From the NCBI GenBank assembly GCA_050741255.1, contig JBOIEQ010000140.1, positions 1 to 11,016 on the forward strand: 11,016 nucleotides of DNA. The letters run 5' to 3'. How positions within the stretch are numbered: the first letter of the stretch is position 1; the number at the start of each line of letters is the position of its first letter. The translations under genes were made by a program, and so were the position numbers. Below, one piece after another: positions 1 to 4,925 of the stretch. The DNA comes from CAZXNF01 sp050741255. GTDB lineage: Bacteria > Pseudomonadota > Gammaproteobacteria > Burkholderiales > SG8-41. The notes beneath the pieces are model-generated. The model was given only the letters and a program-made list of their open reading frames with translations. It searched no databases and was not told where the DNA came from.

Positions 1-1
1 G

Positions 2-592
2 CGCCATTCCGAGCTGCTCCTGCCCATGATCGACGCCCTGCTGAAGGAGGCCGGCGTGAAGCTCGCCGCGCTCGACGGCATCGCCTTCGGCGCGGGACCG
101 GGTTCGTTCACCGGCCTGCGCATCGCCTGCGGCGTCACGCAGGGGCTTGCGTTCGGCGCCGGCCTGCCGGTGGCGGCGGTGTGCACGCTGGAAGCGCTGG
201 CGGAGGACACGGACCCGGCGGTCACCCGCGCCGTCTGCTGTTTCGATGCGCGGCTGGGCGAAATCTTCCATGCCGCCTACGTGCGGGACGCCGGCGGCTG
301 GCGCGAAGTCTCGCCGCCGGTGCTGACCACGCCGTCCGCGGCGCCCGCGCTCGCGGGGGAGGGCTGGACGGGGCTCGGCAGCGGTTTCGCCACACATGGC
401 GCCGCGCTCGCCCAATGCTACGGCGCGCAGTTGGGCGACGCGCGCGCCGGCGTGCTGCCGCATGCGCGGGCCGTCGCCGCGCTCGGCGCCCGTGCGTTTG
501 CGCGCGGAGAGGGCGTACCCGCCGAACGCGCGGTGCCGGTGTACGTGCGCGACAAGGTGGCGCAGACGGTGGCGGAGCGCGCAGCGCGATGA
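2..592 (+). CDS. tsaB: tRNA threonylcarbamoyladenosine biosynthesis protein TsaB (5'-truncated by window edge)
   Basis: TsaB is the inactive, Kae1-like scaffold partner of TsaD. With TsaE it helps transfer the threonylcarbamoyl group to A37 of ANN-decoding tRNAs in the cytoplasm. The reading frame is open from base 2, and the residues before the first visible Met (RHSELLLP) match the family's conserved stretch near residue 30. The gene therefore starts outside the window, with roughly 30 N-terminal residues missing. The family signature GPGSFTGLRIA lies at about bases 98-130, and a C-terminal PVYVRDKVAQT stretch is typical of betaproteobacterial TsaB. The TGA stop at 590-592 overlaps the rimI start as ATGA, consistent with translational coupling. 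Assignment is by motif recognition and by the tsaB-rimI order, which is widely conserved. Confidence 0.93.
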   Translation, partial: RHSELLLPMIDALLKEAGVKLAALDGIAFGAGPGSFTGLRIACGVTQGLAFGAGLPVAAVCTLEALAEDTDPAVTRAVCCFDARLGEIFHAAYVRDAGGWREVSPPVLTTPSAAPALAGEGWTGLGSGFATHGAALAQCYGAQLGDARAGVLPHARAVAALGARAFARGEGVPAERAVPVYVRDKVAQTVAERAAR

Positions 593-1059
593 GCGCGCAG
601 CTCGAGTATCTGCCGGCGTTTCGCCGCATGACGGTGGACGACTTCGACGCGGTGGTCGCGGTCGAGCGCGAGATCTATCCCTATCCGTGGACGCGCGGCA
701 ACTTCGTCGATGCCCTGAACGCGGGCTATCACTGCTGGATCCTGGAGTGCGCGGCTTTCCTCGCCGGCTACGCCGTGGTGACGGTCGCGGCGGGGGAGTC
801 GCACCTGCTGAACCTCAGCATCGCCGCGCCGTGGCAGCGCTGCGGGCTGGGGCGTGAATTGCTTCGCTTCAACATGGGCATCGCCTACGATTACGGCGCG
901 CGGCGCATGTTCCTCGAGGTGCGCCCGTCCAACCCGCGCGCGATCGCGATCTACGCGCGGGCCGGTTTCCGGCAGATCGGCGTGCGGCGCGGTTATTACC
1001 CCGCGGGCGAGGGCCGCGAGGACGCCGTGGTGATGGAACGGATGCTGCCCGTCACATGA
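589..1059 (+). CDS. rimI: Ribosomal-protein-S18-alanine N-acetyltransferase RimI (GNAT family)
   Basis: RimI transfers acetyl from acetyl-CoA to the N-terminal alanine of ribosomal protein S18 and may act on other N-termini. The product is 156 residues, the normal length for the family. It is a single GNAT domain. The acetyl-CoA pyrophosphate-binding loop QRCGLG is at residues 83-88. The LEVRPSNPRA segment follows, with Glu110 and Tyr122 at the same 12-residue spacing as the catalytic Glu103/Tyr115 pair of the Salmonella enzyme. Then comes the usual YARAGF motif. The ATG at 589 overlaps the tsaB stop by four bases, and the TGA at 1057-1059 overlaps the next start the same way. Longer in-frame starts upstream lie inside tsaB and were not chosen. 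The S18 substrate is inferred from the family and context. Confidence 0.93.
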   Translation: MSAQLEYLPAFRRMTVDDFDAVVAVEREIYPYPWTRGNFVDALNAGYHCWILECAAFLAGYAVVTVAAGESHLLNLSIAAPWQRCGLGRELLRFNMGIAYDYGARRMFLEVRPSNPRAIAIYARAGFRQIGVRRGYYPAGEGREDAVVMERMLPVT

Positions 1060-1826
1060 GCGACCGTCGCACGGAAGTCCTGCGTGAACTCGGGCTGCTG
1101 CCGGTGTGGCGCTTGCGCGAGCCTGGCGTGCCGGCACCCGCGGCCCCGGCGGCAGCCCGTGCGGAGATTCCCCACGTGGCCGAAGCACCGCCGCCGTTGT
1201 CCGCGCCGCTGGTGGCCGGCGACGCACGCAGCGCGCGCATCGCGGGCATGGACTGGCCCGCGCTGCGGGAGGCGGTGACCGGCTGTACCGCCTGCAAGCT
1301 GGCGCCCACGCGTACGAAAACGGTGTTCGGCGTCGGCGACGAAAACGCCAATTGGCTGTTCGTCGGCGAAGCCCCCGGACGGGATGAAGACCAGCAGGGC
1401 GAGCCTTTCGTGGGGCAGGCCGGCAAGCTCCTCGACAGCATGCTGGCCGCGCTCGGCATGAACCGCGGCGAGAACGTCTACATCGCGAACATGCTGAAGT
1501 GCCGCCCGCCGAATAACCGCAACCCGGAAGCCGACGAAGTGCAGGCCTGCGAGCCGTACCTGCACCGGCAGATTGCGCTGATCCGGCCGAAGCTGATCGT
1601 TGCGCTCGGCAAGGTGGCGGCGGTCAACCTGCTCAAGCGCGACATGACGGTGGCCTCGATGCGCGGCAAGGTGTTCGAGTACCAGGGCACGCCGCTCATC
1701 GTGACGTACCATCCGGCCTACCTGCTGCGGAGCTTGCCCGAGAAAGCCAAGGCGTGGGCCGACCTGTGCTTTGCGCGCGCGAAAATGCGTGAACTGTCTG
1801 AAAAAACGGTGAGGGGTGAGGCGTGA
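1056..1826 (+). CDS. Uracil-DNA glycosylase, family 4/5-like with 4Fe-4S cluster
   Basis: This enzyme removes uracil from DNA and so starts base excision repair. The 256-residue product has a Pro/Ala-rich, low-complexity N-terminal extension (about residues 20-60) followed by the glycosylase domain. Four cysteines at 77, 80, 149 and 165 are placed as in the 4Fe-4S cluster of family 4 enzymes. The active-site motif GEAPGRDEDQQGEPFVG is at 104-120, LKCRPPNNRNP at 147-157, and the late HPAYLLR motif at 219-225. Proteins of this group were once annotated as related to phage SPO1 DNA polymerase. The ATG overlaps the rimI stop (ATGA), placing the gene in the tsaB-rimI operon. The long linker before the domain is common in betaproteobacterial versions. 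The last codons and the stop lie in a short tandem repeat. Confidence 0.9.
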   Translation: MSDRRTEVLRELGLLPVWRLREPGVPAPAAPAAARAEIPHVAEAPPPLSAPLVAGDARSARIAGMDWPALREAVTGCTACKLAPTRTKTVFGVGDENANWLFVGEAPGRDEDQQGEPFVGQAGKLLDSMLAALGMNRGENVYIANMLKCRPPNNRNPEADEVQACEPYLHRQIALIRPKLIVALGKVAAVNLLKRDMTVASMRGKVFEYQGTPLIVTYHPAYLLRSLPEKAKAWADLCFARAKMRELSEKTVRGEA

Positions 1827-1836
1827 GGGGTGAGGT
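1809..1836 (+). repeat. Tandem repeat GTGAGGGGTGAGG, two copies, 14-bp period
   Basis: Bases 1809-1821 and 1823-1835 are identical (GTGAGGGGTGAGG), separated by one base. Each unit itself contains two GTGAGG-like steps. The repeat covers the last codons and stop of the uracil-DNA glycosylase and the start of the gap before lemA. It creates spurious GTG start codons, such as the one at 1823. GTGAGGGG-type short repeats occur between genes in several GC-rich betaproteobacteria. No function is evident. Confidence 0.75.
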
Positions 1837-1860
1837 GTTACCCCATTTCCGGCAATCCAT

Positions 1861-1865
1861 GGAGG
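1861..1865 (+). promoter_or_regulatory. Shine-Dalgarno site that sets the lemA start
   Basis: GGAGG lies five bases before the ATG at 1871. It supports that start over the in-frame GTG at 1823 and the ATG at 1859. The latter overlaps the site itself. Confidence 0.75.
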
Positions 1866-1870
1866 TCAAG

Positions 1871-2515
1871 ATGAAAACTTTCGCGAATACTCTGCTGCTC
1901 GGCATGGCGCTGCTGCTCTCTGGCTGCGGTTACAACACTTTCCAGACCACCGACGAGCAGGTCAAGTCGGCGTGGTCCGAGGTGATCAACCAGTATCAAC
2001 GGCGCTCCGACCTGATCCCCAACCTCGTGGCGGCGGTGAAAGGCTTCGCCGAGCAGGAGCAGAAAGTGCTGGTCGGCGTGGTCGAGGCGCGTGCGAAGGC
2101 GACGTCCATCCAGGCGACCCCGGAGCTCGTCAACGATCCGGCCGCCTTCGCCAAGTTCCAGGCCGCGCAGGGCGAGCTGACCTCGGCGCTGTCGCGGCTC
2201 ATGGTGGTGGTGGAAAACTATCCGCAGCTCAAGTCCGACGCCAACTTCCGCGACCTGCAGGCGCAGCTCGAAGGCACGGAGAACCGCATCGCGGTGGCGC
2301 GCAACCGCTACATCAAGGCGGTGCAGGAGTACAACGTCGCGGTGCGCACGTTCCCGAACAACCTGACGGCCATGGTGCTGGGCTACAAGGAAAAGCCGCA
2401 GTTCACGGTGGAGAACGAGAAGGCCATCTCCACGGCGCCGAAAGTGGACTTCAGCGCGCCCGCGAAATCCGCCCCGCCGCCCAGCCCGCCGAACGAGTAC
2501 TCGACGCCGAGATAA
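1871..2515 (+). CDS. lemA: LemA family lipoprotein
   Basis: LemA-family proteins are small helical envelope proteins of poorly defined biochemical role. This one has 214 residues. It begins with a lipoprotein signal: a Lys-bearing n-region, a Leu-rich core, and the lipobox LSGC with Cys19 as the predicted lipidation site. The mature part opens with YNTFQTTDEQVKSAW, then the hallmark QYQRRSDLIPNLVAAVKGFA (about 41-60), followed by helical segments with ENYPQLKSDANF at about 115-126 and RNRYIKAVQEYN near 144-155. The C-terminal tail from about residue 195 is Pro/Ser-rich. The start at 1871 is chosen for its good ribosome site and because it puts the signal peptide at the N-terminus. It is followed after 15 bases by a TPM-domain gene, a pairing seen in many proteobacteria. 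Confidence 0.93.
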   Translation: MKTFANTLLLGMALLLSGCGYNTFQTTDEQVKSAWSEVINQYQRRSDLIPNLVAAVKGFAEQEQKVLVGVVEARAKATSIQATPELVNDPAAFAKFQAAQGELTSALSRLMVVVENYPQLKSDANFRDLQAQLEGTENRIAVARNRYIKAVQEYNVAVRTFPNNLTAMVLGYKEKPQFTVENEKAISTAPKVDFSAPAKSAPPPSPPNEYSTPR

Positions 2516-2530
2516 GTCGCGGCGGCTCCC

Positions 2531-3409
2531 TTGCGTGTCGTTTCCCTTCGGGCAGCGGGGTACTGGCTGGCGGCGTGCGCGTTCGCGCTGCTGGCCGCGG
2601 GTGCTGCCGCCGATGTTCCCGTCCCGCCGCTCAAGGGGCGCGTCACCGACCTGACGAACACGCTCGACGCCGGCCAGCGCCAGGACCTGGAGGCGAAGCT
2701 CGCGGCCTTCGAGATGAAGAAGGGCAGCCAGATCGCGGTGCTGCTGGTGCCGACCACGCAGCCGGAGACCATCGAGCAGTATGGCTTGCGCGTCGCGGAG
2801 ACCTGGAAACTCGGCCGCAAGGGCGTGGATGACGGCGCGCTGCTCGTGGTGGCGAAGGACGACCGCCGGCTGCGCATCGAGGTCGGCTACGGGCTCGAAG
2901 GCGCGCTGAACGACGCCATCGCGAAGCGCATCGTTTCCGACATCATCACGCCGCGTTTCAAGCAGGGCGACTTTCCCGGCGGCATCGACGCGGGCGTTGA
3001 GGCGATGATCAAGGTGATTGACGGCGAGCCGCTGCCGGCGCCGCCCGCGCCGCGCGCCTCCGACGGCGGCGGTTTCGACTTCGGCGACCTGCCGGGACTG
3101 CTGCTGGTCGGCGTCATCGTCGTCGGCACCTTCCTGCGCGCGATGCTGGGCCGCGTGCTCGGCTCCGCCGTGGCTGCCGGTGCGATGGGCATCATTGCCT
3201 GGCTGCTGTCCGGAATACTGATCGCCGCCCTCATCGTCGCGGTCATCGTCTTCCTGTTCGGATTGTTCGCCGGCAGCGCGGGCCTGGGCGGTGGCCGCGG
3301 CGGCGGCGGCGGCGGATTTTCATCCGGCGGCGGATCTTCCTCAAGCAGCGGCGGTTTCAGCGGCGGGGGCGGCAGCTTCGGCGGCGGCGGCTCGTCGGGG
3401 AGCTGGTGA
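2531..3409 (+). CDS. TPM-domain (YgcG/DUF477) membrane-anchored exported protein with Gly/Ser-rich tail
   Basis: The product of 292 residues has a signal peptide (about 1-27, likely cleaved after GAAA before DVPVPPL). A TPM domain follows at about 35-165, with the family pattern of LTNTLDAGQ, GSQIAVLLVPT, DDGALLVVAKDDRRLRIEVGYGLEGAL and a closing FPGGIDAGVEAM. Next come an Ala/Pro linker, hydrophobic stretches at about 188-206 and 212-246 that should anchor it in the membrane, and a tail from about 251 made almost only of Gly and Ser with a final Trp. Some TPM proteins have acid phosphatase activity in plants; the bacterial role is unsettled. The start is a TTG 15 bases after the lemA stop and in the same frame, with no clear ribosome site, so translation probably depends on lemA. 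A start at another rare codon is possible. Confidence 0.88.
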   Translation: MRVVSLRAAGYWLAACAFALLAAGAAADVPVPPLKGRVTDLTNTLDAGQRQDLEAKLAAFEMKKGSQIAVLLVPTTQPETIEQYGLRVAETWKLGRKGVDDGALLVVAKDDRRLRIEVGYGLEGALNDAIAKRIVSDIITPRFKQGDFPGGIDAGVEAMIKVIDGEPLPAPPAPRASDGGGFDFGDLPGLLLVGVIVVGTFLRAMLGRVLGSAVAAGAMGIIAWLLSGILIAALIVAVIVFLFGLFAGSAGLGGGRGGGGGGFSSGGGSSSSSGGFSGGGGSFGGGGSSGSW

Positions 3410-3413
3410 CGCC

Positions 3414-3911
3414 ATGACCTTTGCACGCCTGCTCCGGCACGCGGTAACCCCGCGCTGGTTCGCGTTGCGGCCGTTCACCGCCGCGGTCCTCGACGGCATC
3501 GAAGCGGCGATTAAGGCCTCCGAGTCGGCGCACCGTGCCGAGCTGCGCTTCGTGGTGGAAGGCGATCTCGACCTGCTGCCGCTGCTGCGCGGGCAGACGC
3601 CGCGCGATCGCGCGGTGGCGGTGTTTTCCCAACTGCGGGTGTGGGATACGGCCGAGAACAACGGCGTGCTGATCTACGTGCAATGCGTGGACCATGCGAT
3701 CGAGATCGTGGCCGACCGCGGCATCGCCGCGCGCGTGGTGCAGGCCGAATGGGACGCGGTCTGCCTGCGCATGGAGACGGCGTTCCGGTCGGGGCACTAC
3801 CAGGCAGGCGCCGTGGCCGGGATTGAGGCCATCACCGCGCTGTTGGCGCGCCATTTCCCGCCCGGCCCCGCCAATCCGGACGAACTGCCCGACCGGCCGG
3901 TGCTTTTGTAA
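3414..3911 (+). CDS. Second TPM-domain protein, short form without signal peptide
   Basis: This 165-residue product lacks a signal peptide and any membrane segment. The TPM-type pattern is clear: RDRAVAVFSQLRVWDTAENNGVLIYV at about 65-89, EIVADRGIAARV at 97-108, a WDAVC segment, then FRSGHYQAGAVAGIEAI and a closing HFPP. The ATG at 3414 is four bases after the stop of the preceding TPM gene. A longer reading of this frame runs back into the Gly-rich coding tail of that gene and is an artefact. The lemA-TPM-TPM order suggests that the three products act together at the envelope, with this one on the cytoplasmic face. Its biochemical function is unknown. Confidence 0.87.
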   Translation: MTFARLLRHAVTPRWFALRPFTAAVLDGIEAAIKASESAHRAELRFVVEGDLDLLPLLRGQTPRDRAVAVFSQLRVWDTAENNGVLIYVQCVDHAIEIVADRGIAARVVQAEWDAVCLRMETAFRSGHYQAGAVAGIEAITALLARHFPPGPANPDELPDRPVLL

Positions 3912-3923
3912 TTCCGGCCGGTC
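3891..3923 (+). terminator. Perfect 10-bp inverted repeat enclosing the stop codon of the second TPM gene
   Basis: GACCGGCCGG at 3891-3900 pairs perfectly with CCGGCCGGTC at 3914-3923. The 13-base loop holds the TAA stop (3909-3911). The hairpin would be very stable. No T-run follows, so it is not a classic intrinsic terminator. It may protect the 3' end of the lemA-TPM-TPM transcript or assist Rho-dependent ending. Each arm also contains the palindrome CCGGCCGG. Confidence 0.55.
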
Positions 3924-4036
3924 CGTTCGCCGAGACCTCTTCTGTTATAGCGGCGCTGCGGGGCCGTTCCCGCGGCGTCTGTATTAAACTCGGGTTGCTC
4001 CTCTTTTCCCGATCCCCCCACAGGACTCCCCACGGC
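3924..4036 (+). promoter_or_regulatory. Noncoding gap before the AAA+ gene; possible promoter with extended -10
   Basis: This is the largest gap in the window and the natural place for the promoter of the following two-gene unit. The best -10 candidate is TGTTATAGC at 3943-3951, an extended -10 of the form TGn-TATAGC. No convincing -35 lies 15-18 bases upstream. A second AT-rich element, TATTAA at 3982-3987, also lacks a -35. A weak ribosome site, AGGA at 4022-4025, lies 11 bases before the ATG at 4037. No operator-like dyad was seen. Confidence 0.3.
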
Positions 4037-4879
4037 ATGAGTGCAGTAGCCAATCGCTTGCGCGGCGTCGAGCGCGACATCATCCAGGCGCCGGACGCGG
4101 TGTCCCCGTATTACGAACCGCAGGGCAACGAAATCGCGATCTTCGAGGCCGCTTACAAGCGCCGGCTGCCGGTCATGCTGAAGGGCCCGACGGGCTGCGG
4201 CAAGACGCGCTTCCTCGAATACATGGCGCACCGCCTGAAGCGCGCGCTCGTCACCGTCTCCTGTCACGAAGACTTGACCAGCTCCGACCTCGTCGGTCGC
4301 TTCCTGCTCGAAGGTTCCGAGACGGTCTGGCAGGACGGCCCGCTCACCCGCGCAGTCAAGGCCGGCGCGATCTGCTACCTCGATGAGATCGTCGAGGCGC
4401 GTACCGACTCCACCGTCGTGATCCATTCACTCACCGACCACCGCCGCAAGCTCACGATCGAGAAGAAAGGCCAGGAGGTCGAGGCGCACGAGGACTTCAT
4501 GCTCGTCATCTCCTACAACCCGGGCTACCAGACGGTGCTGAAGGACCTGAAGCCTTCCACCAAGCAGCGTTTCATCGGCATCAACTTCGAGTTTCCGACG
4601 GAGGAGGTCGAGCGCAAGATCCTCGTCAACGAAGTGCCGGGCCTCTCCGCCGAGAATGCCGCGAAGCTGGTGGCCGCCGGCCGCAAGTCGCGGCTGCTGA
4701 AGGACCACGGGCTCGAGGAAGCGACCTCCACCCGCGCACTGGTGTACGCCGGCAACATGATGAGCGCCGGGCTCGACCCGGTGAACGCCTGCCTGGTGGC
4801 GATGGTGAACCCGATCACCGACGACGCCGACCTCGCCGGCGCGCTCGCCGAGATCGTCCGCGCGCACTTCGGGGAGTGA
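4037..4879 (+). CDS. MoxR-type AAA+ ATPase, CbbQ/NirQ/NorQ family
   Basis: The 280-residue product is an AAA+ ATPase of the group that remodels client enzymes, working as a hexamer with a VWA-domain adaptor. Walker A is GPTGCGKT at 50-57 and Walker B is ICYLDE at 112-117. Sensor 1 is the Asn of SYNP (N161), a likely arginine finger lies in KQRF at 176-179, and the sensor-2 region is STRALV at about 231-236. The C-terminal part (about 190-280) fits the CbbQ C-terminal domain. Length is close to that of CbbQ and NorQ. The ATG at 4037 has a weak ribosome site; an in-frame TTG at 3995 would add an unconserved 14 residues. The partner VWA gene starts 46 bases downstream. Neither RuBisCO nor nitric oxide reductase genes are adjacent here, so no gene symbol is given. 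Confidence 0.93.
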   Translation: MSAVANRLRGVERDIIQAPDAVSPYYEPQGNEIAIFEAAYKRRLPVMLKGPTGCGKTRFLEYMAHRLKRALVTVSCHEDLTSSDLVGRFLLEGSETVWQDGPLTRAVKAGAICYLDEIVEARTDSTVVIHSLTDHRRKLTIEKKGQEVEAHEDFMLVISYNPGYQTVLKDLKPSTKQRFIGINFEFPTEEVERKILVNEVPGLSAENAAKLVAAGRKSRLLKDHGLEEATSTRALVYAGNMMSAGLDPVNACLVAMVNPITDDADLAGALAEIVRAHFGE

Positions 4880-4894
4880 GTCTGCGGCGCGCAA

Positions 4895-4909
4895 CCCCGG
4901 CACCCGGGG
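4895..4909 (+). other. Small GC hairpin between the AAA+ and VWA genes
   Basis: CCCCGG at 4895-4900 and CCGGGG at 4904-4909 form a perfect 6-bp stem with a three-base loop, 16 bases before the ATG of the VWA gene. That ATG has no clear Shine-Dalgarno site. The hairpin could lower translation of the second gene, but in DNA this GC-rich it may also be chance. Confidence 0.35.
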
Positions 4910-4925
4910 GCGGCGTGGCTACGCG

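Noticed and set aside
1823..1870. Longer LemA start at the GTG at 1823
   Set aside because: It would bury the lipoprotein signal 16 residues inside the protein and arises from the GTGAGG repeat. The ATG at 1871 has a proper ribosome site.
3291..3413. Longer N-terminus of the second TPM protein
   Set aside because: This stretch is the out-of-frame reading of the Gly/Ser-rich tail of the preceding gene, giving Ala-rich filler. The ATG at 3414 gives a normal family length.
3995..4036. TTG start extending the AAA+ protein by 14 residues
   Set aside because: The added residues are not family-like, and the ATG at 4037 yields the expected length.
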